A stretch of DNA of 64,000 bases, from NCBI GenBank assembly GCA_034440635.1, contig JAOTON010000975.1, positions 1,116,001 to 1,180,000 on the forward strand. Direction: 5' to 3'. The notes below the pieces were generated by a model. That model was not told the origin of the DNA and made no database searches. It saw nothing but the letters and a program-made list of their open reading frames with translations. Within the stretch, counting starts at the first letter, position 1. The number at the start of each line of letters is the position of its first letter. Shown piece after piece: positions 32,640-44,769 of this stretch. This stretch comes from Lepas anatifera. Taxonomy: Eukaryota; Arthropoda; Thecostraca; Lepadidae. A program made the position numbers and the translations under genes.

Positions 32640-34179
32640 CACTGCAGTGGCGAGGAGGTTGGGTGTGGTCTAGAAGAGCGTATTGTGGAACGGTAGGTTA
32701 GACTATCGGTTGGAAATTCCGCTTAGACTATCAGACTCGCAGTACTCAGTTGTGTCAGCGATCGCTCTAGTGTTTACGCCTGTAAGCCTTCCTCGAACGG
32801 ACCCGGTCTGATCTGGTGACTTATATTGTAATTATAGTCACAAGTCTATTTGTTAGCGTCTTTGCTACAATTTTGTACATCACAAAGAGAAGAAAATTGA
32901 ACGTTCATTTTTCTCAAAAACTTTTAATCCCTGCGTTTTTGGGATAAGTGTTATTAGGCATCTCCTTTGCGTTGCAAGGAGTTGAACATTTTCATAAGCC
33001 TGTGTTCAAGAATTGACTACTATTAGTTCGTTTAGTTCGTGCCCATTTCAGAAATGCAGGAAGAAATCTTTGAAAAACCAGACTTGAGGGTTTTTGTTAT
33101 TCATCGTAGACTGAAGAGCTTGTTCAGATTAAAAATCTGTGATAGGTTCATCACAATCGTTTCTTCGCCTTGACCTTGTTTTAGGAAATCAACTTAGCCT
33201 AGAAACTTGACCTAGACAATAATGACGAGAGTCTACCTTGGGTGGTTATCCAACCCCTAGTTTGTAATATCTTACAAAAAATGATTTACAGTATTTTAGA
33301 ATGTTTTTCCCGGAACCAAACGATTCCTAGAATTTAGTGAAATATTTATCGTTTTTCATACATCTACTCTTCTGCAAACTCGGGGAGTATCTGATTGGCT
33401 TTTCACCGTTTTCTAACTACTTGGTACCTGAATACGTAATCACAAGTTTTCCCTTTTCTATGTCATCGACAATTCCTTTTAGTTCCTGATATGTTTCAAG
33501 AAGGCTGTGGTTAGGTAATATACTGATTTCTGCCTTCACACTTAACTAACAAATTTCTATAGTTTTCATATTCTTTTTGCTTTGGTTGCCGTCTTTTCTT
33601 CCATTTTCCCAAGTTCATTATTCTAATTTTACTGCTTAATAACTCAAGCCTTAGCCTCCGATCTGAGACATTCTTTGTAAACTTCCAGGCCCTTTTAATT
33701 TCAGTTTTCGCAGTTTAAACAAAGACATGTCTTCAAGGAGCTCGTTTCGGAAGCGGAAAAGACGTGGTCCCTGTTTGAATGAAAGAGACATATATTTGCC
33801 GCTTCTACACAATGGTCAGTGAGCGCCAACGATTTTATTTAGGGCTTGTTCCAGCGCCTTCTTAGACAAAAGATGAGAGTAGCTTGGAGTAAGTCAGAGC
33901 AGGCGCAAAAACCGGTGTCCGCTGGACCGATTTCGGATGAGATCGGATGATATATCAGCTGATTGCGCCTGATCAGCGCCAATATGGCGGGCGTGGCGCA
34001 GCTAAGAAACTAATCGAATTTGATTAAGGCCTCTGATACTCATTTAATGTATTTTAGTGAAAATGGAATACAGAAAAACAACGTAATCAAAACCTTTAGC
34101 TGCCCACAAACCTCGTTTCTCACTGTAAACAACTTATTTTAGTTTCTCAATTGAAATTCTTGCGCCACAACTGAGCTCC
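32640..34179. other. Unassigned DNA
   Basis: No gene is recognised; AT-rich with occasional T-rich tracts. Confidence 0.35.
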
Positions 34180-34330
34180 TCCAACCTCCTCTGAAAAACC
34201 ACCTTTCGTTTGAGAGGAGGTTGGATTAGATTTGAGATGAGCTTTGGTGAGCTTGGAGGAAGTTTAAGGAGGCGCTGGACTGGGCGAGAGGAAGTTGGAG
34301 AAGCTTTGAGAAGGTTGGAGCAGGTTTGAG
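34180..34330. repeat. 13-bp hairpin and GAGGTTGG/GAAGGTTGG-type degenerate repeats
   Basis: 34180-34192 (TCCAACCTCCTCT) pairs perfectly with 34213-34225 (20-nt loop). Downstream, the purine-rich strand repeats words such as GAGGAAGTT, GAGAAGGTTGGAG and TTTGAGAAGG to about 34330, like a decayed short tandem repeat. Confidence 0.7.
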
Positions 34331-34686
34331 AAGGCACTGGAACAGGCCCTTAGATTCTATTTGCCACGCTGTTGGATGCCATTTCATCACTGACAATTAT
34401 ATAATCTATTTCAGATAGCTGCAGTTGCAGCGTCAGACTCCACCATGTGTATATTTTTAAAGTGAGGCTTTTTGCAACGCTACAGATAGACTAGTTTATA
34501 ACCTATTATCTATAGTCCATTTAATTGCAATATTTGAAAGATGAACTTGTTTTTTTGTTCGTGGTATGAAGTGCTACATGCGCGTACAAATCTTCAAGCA
34601 ATACCAAAACATGCATCCTGTCCTCGGAAAAGGCTCGAATTTTTGTTTCCAGTAGATCAGAGAATTGGGCCTGTTGTCCCCTGACA

Positions 34687-35062
34687 CCTTGGGTTGGTGA
34701 ATAGGTGGCTATTCACGTGACGTTACACTAAAACCTTGGGTTGGTGAATAGGTGGCTATTCACGTGACGTTACACTGAAACCTTGGGTTGGTGAATAGGT
34801 GGCTATTCACGTGACGTTACACTGAAACCTTGGGTTGGTGAATAGGTGGCTATTCACGTGACGTTACACTGAAACCTTGGGTTGGTGAATAGGTGGCTAT
34901 TCACGTGACGTTACACTGAAACCTTGGGTTGGTGAATAGGTGGCTATTCACGTGACGTTACACTGACACCTTGGTTTGGTGAATAGGTGGCTATTCACGT
35001 GACGTTACACTGAAACATTGGGTTGGTGAATAGGTGGCTATTCACGTGACGTTTCACTGACC
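34687..35062. repeat. 47-bp tandem repeat, eight copies
   Basis: Units start (CCTTGGGTTGG) at 34687, 34734, 34781, 34828, 34875, 34922, 34969 and 35016, an exact 47-bp period. Copies 2-6 are essentially identical; copies 7 and 8 carry a few substitutions. Each unit contains the perfect inverted repeat GAATAG-GTGG-CTATTC and, directly after it, TCACGTGACGT (an 8-bp palindrome with a CACGTG E-box, overlapping a TGACGT CRE half-site). There are no spacers and no associated ORF. Confidence 0.95.
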
Positions 35063-36198
35063 GAATGCCAAGCCTGCGATTTTCAGTTTACGGTAGTTAT
35101 ACGAAATGGGCCTTGACAATGTAAAGTCTTAGAAACAATGTAGGGAAGCACAAAGCAACCACACATTCGTTGGTGCTGTTACCGTGGCCAAATAATATGT
35201 ATGTACATACATAAATGCATTCTTTTGCACCCCACTCGGCCTCTCAAAAGGAGTCCCCGGGTTGTGTATGGTAACCTATGGATTTCTTGCAACAGAGCTA
35301 TATGATTTTGGGAATCAGTGTGCAAGAAACAAAGAAGTACCCGCATTTTTATGGCTTGTTGCAAACCCCAAGCTTGTAAAGTCAACTTTTCACATCTGAC
35401 ATGTTTAATTCACAGAAAACAACAGCCTTTTCGCCTTCCGAGCAATACGAGCTGAAATGGCGAAATCATTCATGGCTAAGGTCATAAATGATAATGCGTT
35501 GGAATAAATGCTAGCGATGCGGAAGAAGATCCACTTCTACCAAAGCGCCTGGAGTCAATATGCGGGGAACCTCTGAAATGCAACATTACTGAAAAATTGT
35601 GAAGCGCTGAGTCCCAGCATCGGCAAAGCGTGCCACAATGCAAGCGTCTCGTATGATCCCTTACCCAGGATAAAAAATATCGGCCTTCCTCATCCTAAGG
35701 TCCATTAGGTTGAGGGAAATGCAAATACATTGCTGTTTGGTTTTGACCGCGTAGCTTTACTGTATGAAATATTATTTCAAATCCAAATTGTTACAAACAA
35801 TTGTTGATAACAACTGATACTCGGTCCCAAAACCGCATATTTGTCTTTGCGAGTAAATTGCCATAAAAGCAAAATCATGACATCGTGACCTAGTGCAGAA
35901 TCATGACAATCATGTACTTCCATAACAAACGAAAGTCATTTCGCTGCAGACGGTTCATTGGCTGCCGGCATAAGGGCGTGGTTTGGGGCGCTGGTGCGAT
36001 ATATGTGACGTCGTCACAGCCGCTGCGCATGGCCAATTGAAGAGTGTCGGTGAATCTAAAACCAGCTTTGTGCGGCATTTAGGCTAATTAATGGGAATCT
36101 AGTGGACCATTTCACGAACCGGGTGGTCACAAGTAGCATGGGTAGCCCTGGCGCACCCTAACGACTCATAGAGGGAGGGAAGATGTGAGATCAGTAGT
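35063..36198. other. Unassigned DNA
   Basis: No gene or repeat is recognised. Confidence 0.35.
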
Positions 36199-37120
36199 TT
36201 AACACGCGCTCCGCAGGGGTCACTGGCATAACGCACGCCGCTGGGGGAGGCGTATTTCGCCCCCCTCCCCCGATTCCCTCCGTATCTCATTTCCCGGAAA
36301 AGCTCAATAAAAATTACGGACGGCGTTCAAACGCTTTTGGCAAGGCAAAGAGAAATTATAAGAGTTGTTTTTGTGTCAGGCCAATATCAAGGCCAGCACA
36401 GGTGAAGAAAAGTTCCATAGGCTTACAATACGGCAGTGTGTATTTTCCCCTAAACATTTTTATTCAGTGGAGCTAAAGCAATTATTTAAGCATCACTGGA
36501 TTCCTCTCATTGGGGGGATTCCAGGACAGATCGACCAAGGCCTGACACCACCATGTCTAGAAAAAATCTGAAACTTTGTCTCCGGGGTAGTTTCGGACTA
36601 GGAACACGCCTGTGAGAATCTTAGCCCCCTCCGACCAACGGTGACCAAGATATAGCCCGAGGCATTTTCGGGAGGTCACCTTGTAGGCTCATCTTTGATG
36701 CTTCATAACTCCAAAACGCATTGCCTGATTAACAAGTTTTGTATATCATTGAGCTGGTCTTGAACTATATATTATTTTGGAAAAGAAAATTTCAAAATTA
36801 AAAAATTATGTGACTTTTACTTCGTTTGACTTTTCTTTTTTATATTGACCTTTTCGCAGTTGAAATTCCCCTTTAAGACACCTCAAACATTTTGCTACAT
36901 AAAAGTCTCTTTCGATAAATTAAAAAAAATGCGTTCTTGCTATATATTCCAAATTTTTAGCCCCTAAGGTAGGCATGCAGACGGTTTTTTTACCACTGCG
37001 GTAGTACAGCCTTATGTTTCAGATTGCAAAAAAGCGATTGCTTTTGTAATCGGTTGCTTGCAATCATATTGCATTGTATTTACGAAATTTTCATCGTGCA
37101 AGTGTCAGAATTTAAGAAAA

Positions 37121-37850
37121 TTAACACACACTCACATGAGGTGGCGGGCAACCGGCCTCCTCAGGTTTCTACAGGTAGTAAAAAAAACACCTTCGCGCAG
37201 CGCCACCGTACTTCATCTACCTCTATCTCGAAATTTTTACAGCTTCTGGCAAAATTTTAGGTCTGGAGTCCTACCAGGTCAGACTGTCAACCCAGGTCAA
37301 CAGACCTAACCTCGAAAAAATTTTGGAGGTGCATCAGTAAGATCAAATTTAACATATCGTGCTTAGATTCACATCTTATAGTAAGGTCACCGAGCAAGAT
37401 AATTTTGCCCTGCAGGATTTCTATATCAATAGCCTGGGACAAGGTCAGGGTCACGATCTTTCCATTAGAAATAGATGTAGCAATTGGTAAACTTTGATAA
37501 CTTGCGAGAATTGAGAAGTGTCGAGAATTGCGATGGAGGTTTTGTTTTTACGCTGTCGTGTCTGACTTGCCACTGCAGTTTGATTAATATTATTTTTACC
37601 ATACAGACCTAAGCCCGGCTCTAGGTCAAAGCAGGTTTATTTTGAAATTTGAGTAGACAAGATTATAAGATATATAATCCGATCGGGCTCGACAAGAGCA
37701 TTCCAATGGTGCTGAACACTTTTTCTACGGCTCTCCTCTGTCAGCTATTATGCCACAAAATTTGGGTTTCCACTTAGTTCCTGTAAGGAATACTTTGACC
37801 TCGAGCAGCCTCAAAGGTGACCCGACCAAACGCTTGCATGTAACATTGTC
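37121..37850 (+). mobile_element. Family C-like AGGTCA-rich MITE within the fold-back element
   Basis: It starts TTAACACACACTCACATG, then GCGCAGCGCCACCGTACTT (compare the GC hairpin of 62412). AGGTCA-rich body to about 37830. Its beginning is duplicated in the opposite arm (39757-39900), so it was captured or incorporated before or during fold-back formation. Confidence 0.55.
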
Positions 37851-39584
37851 GGTAGTGATTAAAACTGGTTATTTAGCGGCGTCGTTCCCAGTGCACTCTT
37901 CATTCTACATGGTTTACTGAACAGCAGAGATAATCCACAATTCGGCCACGGCGCCTGTGTGATATAGCATGCCTCTAAACACAACACCGCGATGGCTCGT
38001 GTTTTTTTCAGAACTTATGCCTAGAGTATGACAGCGAGAGAAATGACTGAAGAATGTACATACATCCGACGGAGAGCTGTACCGCACAATGCAAAAATAT
38101 ATTTAACTTCATCAAATGGTGCTGCCATGCACACGATTTCAAAGCAATGCAAAGGCTTAATTCCAGTGCAAAAATTATATCGAAGCAAAATTCGATTATG
38201 TAAATGAAGTGTTTTCACTACGTCTCATAGCAAGGGCGCCTGCGACTATATCGAGAGCACTGCGAAACCGGCAACCTATCACGATGGTTTAAAAAGTCCA
38301 GTGAAAGATAAAATACATGATGCCAAAGGCACGCATGCTTTTCTTACGCATACATTTTTCAGCACAATTAGGTTCTTGTACATACATTCCACAATCAAGC
38401 ACAGCCAATGTTGCCAGACAGCTCCAAAGTCTGTTCGCCGATGCGATTATGGAAAAATGAATACAAGTTTCAAAGAATACCAGCGGTCAATAAGACTGTT
38501 CATGAAATCTCTACAAACAAAGGAAGAGAGGTTCAGGTTCCGTATACCTATGTTTGAACCACACAGTGTCGTGCTGTGCAAATAGACTTCCTTTTATGGG
38601 TACTGCGTGAATGGTCGGAAATTTAGTCATGGCGAATGTCCAATGCAAAGCTAATATTAAACATACTGGTATAGATTATTTGGCTTAAGTAATGAGTGAT
38701 CTGACGGCCATCATTGCAGGTGAATGGATGCGTTGGGAAGGGTTGAAGTAATCTCAATGTATTCCCTTATTCTTCAATGATTATACAAGGCACCAGGAGT
38801 GTGGAATTATATCTATTTATGGGTGCCCGACCACCTCCAATGAACCGTGGAAACAGTGGTAAAAGTGGTAAAACATCCTTTGAATGTTCTCTTTCTTATT
38901 TCAAATACTACTTATTGGTGCAATGTAGTTCAACCGGCCTGTGAGAGGGCTAAACACACGCTACATTTTGCTATTTATTTTCACGTAGTGGCTCTTGATA
39001 TTGCTTCAAATTTTCCAACCCCTAATCATTAAAAATACCAATCAAAAGCCTTTCGAAGTGGCGTATGAACTGGGATCCCAGTCAGCTACGAAATGATCAC
39101 CTTTTAAAAATATCAAGTGAAGCAGCCTGTTCAAGTGACCAAGTCGAATGTGTTATGATTTCAGGACATTTTTAGCATATATGAGTAGATTGAAATTGCT
39201 TTCTGGGAATGAAAGGCTTTCAGGCGTTTTTTTACATTGTATGAATCCTCTCAAACGTATGCTGTGCTGCACTGGGTCACCTTGTATTGATACTATTTTT
39301 TCCATCTCCAGGAACAATGTAATTGTGTGAGTTAGTGGTGCCTATAATATAAAATATACTTGTTTCAATTACTGATAAAGTCGCGACATCTTTGTAAATT
39401 TTCGTTTAAGACTGCAAAGCCCATTACTAATAAGGTCCTTTGCCCTCGTCTCCCTCGAAACAATGGATCAATTTCTATCACTTTTAATGGCTGACATTTT
39501 TCTTTTTACAAATTTTGTCCAAGTTGTTTTAAGTTCAGTTTGAGGAGTAGGAGTCTCACTAGAATCATCAAGGGACTTTTTACA
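37851..39584. other. Interior of the fold-back element, no recognised gene
   Basis: Only short frames without motifs. If an autonomous ancestor carried a transposase, no trace is visible to me. Confidence 0.45.
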
Positions 39585-39730
39585 GAGACCCCGACCCCAC
39601 CACCCAAACGAGCAACTCCCACGATGAAGGGTTGAGTAAGGAACCAAAGTTGAACGTCCCACAAGGCATAACGACGGCCATCTACCACAGGTCACCCCCT
39701 CACCAGTCAGGTGCCAGCTGACCTACGGTA
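39585..39730 (-). repeat. 3' half of the 20040-type SINE
   Basis: CACCACCCAAACGAGCAACTC, then CGATGAAGGGTTGAGTAAGG and GTTGAACGTCCCACAAGGC parallel 20060-20170. The tRNA-like head is absent. Confidence 0.65.
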
Positions 39731-41199
39731 TTTAAGGTACCTATCATCTGCCAGTTGACCTAAATTATTTTTCCAGAAGTTGAAAAAATTTCGAGTTAGA
39801 GGTAGATGAAGTATGGTGTCGCTGCGCGAAGGTGTTTTTTTTACTACCAGTAGAAACCTGAGGAGGCCGGTTGCCCGCCCCCTCATGTCATAAATTCTGA
39901 CACTTGCACAATGAAAATTTCGTGAATACAATGCAATATGATTGCAAGCAACCGATTACAAAAGCAAACGCTTTTTTGCAGTATGAAACATAAGGCTGTA
40001 CTACCGCAGTGGTAAAAAACCGTCTGCATGCCTACCTTAGGGGCTAAAAATTTGGAATCTATAGCAAGAACGCATTTTTAAATTTTTTTGTCGAAAAATA
40101 TTTTATGAATAAAAATTTTTGAGGTATCTAAAAGGGCAATTTCAACTGCAAAAGGTCAAGTTAGGTCAACACAGAAAAGGTCAAACGAATTAAAAGTCAA
40201 ATTTTTTAAAATTTTGAAATTTTCTTTTTTCAAAATAATGTATAGTTCAACACAAGTTCAATGATATACAAAACTTGTTCATCAGGCAATGCGTTTTAGA
40301 GTTCTAAAGTATCAAAGATGAGTCTAAAAGGTGACCTCCCGAAAATGCCTCGGGCTATATCTCGGTCACCGTTGGTCGGAGGGGGCTAAGATTCTCACAG
40401 ACGTGTTCCTGGCTCAAACTACCCCGGAGACAAAGTTTCATATTTTTTCTAGACATGGTGGTGTCAAACTGAAATATTTTTGGTCATTTTGTCCTGGAAT
40501 GCCCCATTGTGGTGAATCGAATGATGTATAATATACCCATGCTGGATTAAATGGTGAAAATGGTCTGATATCGACCTAGGTCAGGGTCACATGGTGACAT
40601 GGTACAGTCATGTTGCATATCAATCGACTCCCCATGACAAGATAAGCACAATGCAAGCAAAATTGAAGCTTTATCTCATTTCAATTCTAAGTTATTGATA
40701 AAATAACCACTGTATGCTCGTGACCTTTCAGAGGTCAGATGGTGAAACACTCTACTTAATGGTCAACATCGTGGAAAGAATACGTGGTATGAGGACTTTC
40801 AAGTTAAATTATCTATTACTTACTGAAAACGGGCCCTTTTTATTTTTCACCATAGACTTATAAAGGGTCGACCAAAAAACTGACCCCATCTTAGGTCAAC
40901 AATATAAAAATTGAGCATCAGCAAATTTTTTGGTCGTAATGAATATATCATAGTTTGAAAATTTTAAAGTGATCAGTTGGCAGATGCTCTTTTGGCGCAA
41001 CTTCAAACTCGTGATTTTAGGTTTTGAGGTCGGGTCGTTTGACCTTGAATAGCTCCTTAATCTGACATGCCCTAAGCTCAAAATGTTGGTCAGATGCGTG
41101 AAATCAATCAAGAACAATGTACTTTAAGTTATATTGTTCTGCGTCTCCTCGTTTTTACTTTATTTTGGGTAAAACCAGGAGGGGTGAATTTCGCCACAG

Positions 41200-42360
41200 T
41201 GCTCTTTCCCTTCAAAATATAAATTGTAAGAGAAAAATAAAACCAGAATTGTTTCTGGTAACCTCTATGCGACTGATGGATCAGTTACAAAATTGCGAAG
41301 GTGGCATATTCCCATTAACGTTCGCGTTATTCTTGAACGTCGATTGGTATGTATCATAACCACATAAGCTCAGAGAGTGACTTGGACTCGACCTTGGTCA
41401 GCTCATTTTTACAAATCAAATTGGTATGATCATCTAAATTTCCCAATTTGTAATTACGAGGAGAATATAATGATGCCTACAAATTGGGTCTAACTCAGCC
41501 CAGTCAGAGCCCACATAAAAAACTGTCCGTAACCTGTCACCTTCTTTGACCTGTCATGTGACAGGGCAATGAACATTGACATTGACCTGGGCCAAAGAGT
41601 GTTCTGATAGTTCCGTGATCATTTAGGGGCCGTTCATAAATGACATTATTTTTTTCGGATGGATTTCCAACTTCCTCCTCATGTCATGGCATGACTTTTG
41701 GGCGGAACCCCTCCCCTCAAGTTATTGTGTCATTTTTGGGCCTACCCCCATGTCTCAACTGTCAGCATCATTTAATCAGACGCCAAAAATGGAACAGCTG
41801 TAAAACAAACTGCGTGTTACAGCCATACGACAGTTTATGACATGACTTTAAGCCTGATATTCCCAGCCACTGCGTCCCTAAAGAAAATGTGATGCCAGTA
41901 GGTCTCATTCCTACTTGTAGGAAGCACCACATTCCCGAAAAAATCTCAACAAGAACTTAACAGTGATAAAACCACCGCCGGAAAAAAGCAAACTCCGTGT
42001 CATGGCTCATCACTTTCGGCTGACCACCCTGCCCCATGACCACGTCATGGCACCTCACTTTTCGGCGAATTTCCTCCCCGGCAGAGGATGAGGTCCTTAC
42101 TTACTTCAGGGCTTTTAAAGGTGTTCTGTGCACACCATCTTTGCCCGCCTCTAAAGTGCGTGGGAGAATATTGCAGGAGGAGTGTTTACTTAAATGTCGC
42201 AGAACGAAGGGGCGAAGCTAATTTCAAGGAATGGGTCGCGAAGTGTAGCAACACTTGCGAGGATGATAATGCGTTCCTTTATGAATAGCTCCTGATCAGG
42301 GCAATTAACCGCTGTTTGTGCGTTTCTCTATTTCACAGAAGAGCAGGATTGATGATAGGG
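41200..42360. other. Intergenic DNA with a GGGGCCGTTCATAAATGAC motif
   Basis: No gene is recognised. At about 41627 the sequence GGGGCCGTTCATAAATGAC matches a terminal motif I remember from widespread invertebrate MITEs; its body seems to run to about 41850, but the partner end is unclear. A TGACCT-rich patch at about 41540-41600 continues the neighbouring MITE style. Confidence 0.45.
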
Positions 42361-42368
42361 ATTCTGGA

Positions 42369-42645
42369 CAGGGGCGTAGCCAAGGGGGGCGACAGGGACA
42401 GCCCCCCCCTGAAGGCCCAAAGGGCCCCCCTGAGGACACGAGCCGCGCTTCGCGCGGCTCGTCCGCATTATGCTGTGTGGCCAAATTTGGCATTTTATAC
42501 CAGACAGGGCCCTCTTAAGCCCTCTTCAATACTCTATTCTCTAACAAACAGGGCCCTTTTTACCCATCAGGGCCCTTTTGGCGCTGTTGCACGGGCCCTT
42601 TTGGGGCGCCGCCCCTCCCTTAGCGAAATCCTGGCTACGCCCCTG
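42369..42645 (+). mobile_element. 277-bp hAT-type MITE (CAGGGGCGTAGCCA ends)
   Basis: TIRs are CAGGGGCGTAGCCAAGG and, reverse-complemented, CAGGGGCGTAGCCAGG. Flanks ATTCTGGA (42361-42368) and ATCCTGGA (42646-42653) agree at 7 of 8. A perfect 11-bp hairpin (42438-42448 with 42452-42462, loop TTC) sits about 70 bp from the left end. The same MITE family, interrupted, forms the borders of 55044-58201. Long open frames here are due to GC-rich composition. Confidence 0.88.
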
Positions 42646-43321
42646 ATCCTGGAAACGCCCCCACTGAGAAGGCGAGTTGCAGACCCACTGAGACGGTGGT
42701 CAAAGAGTTACTGAATAAATCTGCATTTCTCTGGTCCAGAAACACATTCATACTTTTCGGTACTCGCTTCAAAGAGCCATGGGAAAGGTGTGACGCCGGC
42801 GGCACGTCCTCTCAACTGTCCCGACGGCTGGGTCTCGCGAAACTCTCCAGGGCATGGTGCTGCCACCTAGTCCTCCCGCCACCAGATGTCCTCAGCTGCC
42901 GGATGAGAGGAGCTACCGCTAACAGCTGGGGCATTTCACTACAGGACGACAAAAACTTCATGACTCTACACCCAGGCTATTTTTTGACATGTTAACTGGG
43001 GGCCATTTGCCTCCCGGTCGGCCGAAATGCCCCCCCCAGTGCCTGGAAATTAGCCCCCCAGTGAAAATGACAGAAGATGACCTAAAGTTAAATAAACATA
43101 AACTCACCTGATGAAAACAAGAAAGAACACTGCCCGATAATAATAACTTTGTTCTATTTCGCATCCAAAATTGGAAATTCACAAAAATTGTGGATCTTGT
43201 CTTGATTGAGATTCTAAACCGCATATGTTAGATACTTTAACAACTTACTTTCCTTGCTACACTCATAAAAAATAAAACAAAATAGTTTATTCATTTTCAA
43301 TACATTCCAGCAGCATCATGG

Positions 43322-44694
43322 CTGCCAGGCTGGCCATTTTGTGGCCAAATATTTCTAATTTAGGTTTTTTTCGTGTTAGGCTGCACGATTTTTTCGGTTG
43401 GCTCTCTCTTGGAATCAGGCCTTCTTTGACCCTTTTTCTAGCAGTTGGCACCTAAACTCTTTTTGGTTTGTCCTTTGTATAGATATGGCTTCTTTTGGCC
43501 TTTTCCGGTCTTGATCAAGATGTTCTGATACACAAAGGAACACGGCAGCAGAACAAACTGCTATGGCGCTGGGAGGGAGGAACAGGACTCTGTTGAAAAC
43601 ACGATCCAAAAATGGACGGCCACCGAAAACCGGACACGAAGGATGCGATACTATAGGCGCCTTTTGGGTGGAAAGTTGATGGCAAGGTGTCCCCCTGAGG
43701 CTCCACCCTCTCCCCTCCCATTTACCAAAATTGCAGATCCACCTCTGTTCAAGAGCAAAAAATTCACAGCTGGAAAAGCAGGAAAGATATTAAACATTAG
43801 CGGGGAGTGGTGCGGCCGAGATAATTGATGATGCTAACAAATTTTCTGGTTATGTAAATAAAATCATTTGATGGCCACCCGTGATTGGAAGGGCACTCCT
43901 GGCTTCCTATTAACCCGCGCCCCACCGGGGGTCAGGCGCCACCTTCGCCCCACCGGGCATCGATGAGACACTCTAACTCCGAAAATATGGGGGGGGTTAG
44001 TGCAAATCTGCAAAGTGCATTAGAATGCTCGTGTGACTTCAGTATGATTTTACTTCACATTTTCAGGCACTCAGGTGAATGGTTTGACCTCCAGAGGTCC
44101 AAGTTGGGTCACGATACTTTACTCTGAAAACATATGGTCATTATTCGCTCAATATGTGCCATCACCTGATGTTAATACACAGTGAAAAAGGTTGGCTAAC
44201 GATAGACTATTTCCACTAAAACATGCAATGCTTAAGAAACCTGGGCATGGCTCTCATACCAGTAGAGCTATTGAAATTTACTAAAATACATTTGATAGGA
44301 AAATTCAGAGGCTTTCTCTGCTATGTGGATCAGGTGGGAAATGATGAGGCGAGAAGTAGACCCTTAACCACGGTGCTCCGCCTCGTCGTATTTCTGTTAT
44401 TCCGAACAAAAACTAAGGGAGGCCATTGTTGTTCCCCCGATGGAGCGAGGGTTAAATGGGGAGTGTACTAAAAAATTATGCGTCAAGTCAAGATCAAACT
44501 GTATAAAAATAAGTTTTAAACAGTGAAGCAAGTTGTTTTTCTGTGAGCTTATGATTACTTTAAGATGCCGTTTTAGTCTTAAATCTTACTTTTGTGATAT
44601 TTCTTTGGCTGTTTTAGTGAAAATAAAATTTGGACCCTTTTTGGCCCTGCTTCTAACTCGATTTGGCCTTTTCCACTAAAAAACTTGGCAGCCC
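43322..44694. mobile_element. Repeat with GGGCTGCCAG-type ends, copy 2
   Basis: Parallel to 27183-28022 apart from the TTAA MITE inserted at 43910. Its right half also exists in the other X copies (47524-47800 and about 57690-57905). It may therefore be either a separate nested element or an intrinsic part of X; the X copies alone do not settle it. Confidence 0.6.
43910..44455 (-). mobile_element. TTAA-flanked MITE family A, internally deleted copy
   Basis: TTAACCCGCGCCCCACCGGG at left; GAGCGAGGGTTAA at right; TTAA on both sides (43910-43913, 44452-44455). The paralogous empty sites read CTATTAGATGGGTAGTG (reverse of about 47770-47786) and CTATCAAATAGGTAGTG (about 27768). The interrupted copy reads CTATTAA, then the element, then TTAAATGGGGAGTG, so the duplication is TTAA. 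This points to piggyBac-type or other TTAA-specific integration. About half the length of 49223-50254. Confidence 0.9.
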
Positions 44695-44769
44695 TATGCA
44701 GCATCTATAATCTCTGGGATATTGAATTACACAAAAATTGGGCAACATTTTTTAACACTAGCGTGTCTA

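Larger units (their letters stand above)
36513..40505. mobile_element. 4.0-kb fold-back element with ~750-bp inverted arms
   Basis: The outer ends are GGGGGATTCCAGGACA and, reverse-complemented, GGGGCATTCCAGGACA. Arms 36513-37262 and 39757-40505 are inverted copies over their whole length; shared blocks include CACCACCATGTCTAGAAAAA, GCATGCAGACGG and CAACCGGCCTCCTCAGG. ATTG lies on both sides (36509-36512, 40506-40509). The uninterrupted paralogue near 21815 shows what the empty site looked like. The inner part of the arms resembles the start of a family C MITE (from 37121). No transposase is found; the superfamily is unknown to me. Confidence 0.8.
36199..41196 (-). mobile_element. TTAA MITE family B copy 2, split by a 4-kb insertion
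   Basis: 36199-36512 is the reverse of 21790-22108 (start TTAACACGCGCTCCGCAGG). 40510-41196 is the reverse of about 21150-21810 (GAGACGCAGAACAA, GTCGATTGATATGCAACATG and others). The two halves therefore form one element interrupted by 36513-40505. The far terminus beyond 41196 is lost, so it is truncated at that side. Confidence 0.82.

Noticed and set aside
34687..35062. CRISPR-like regular repeat
   Set aside because: Units are contiguous 47-bp tandem copies with no variable spacers, and the DNA is animal nuclear.
42316..42714. 132-codon frame
   Set aside because: It spans a 277-bp hAT MITE with clear ends and an 8-bp duplication; composition explains the open frame.
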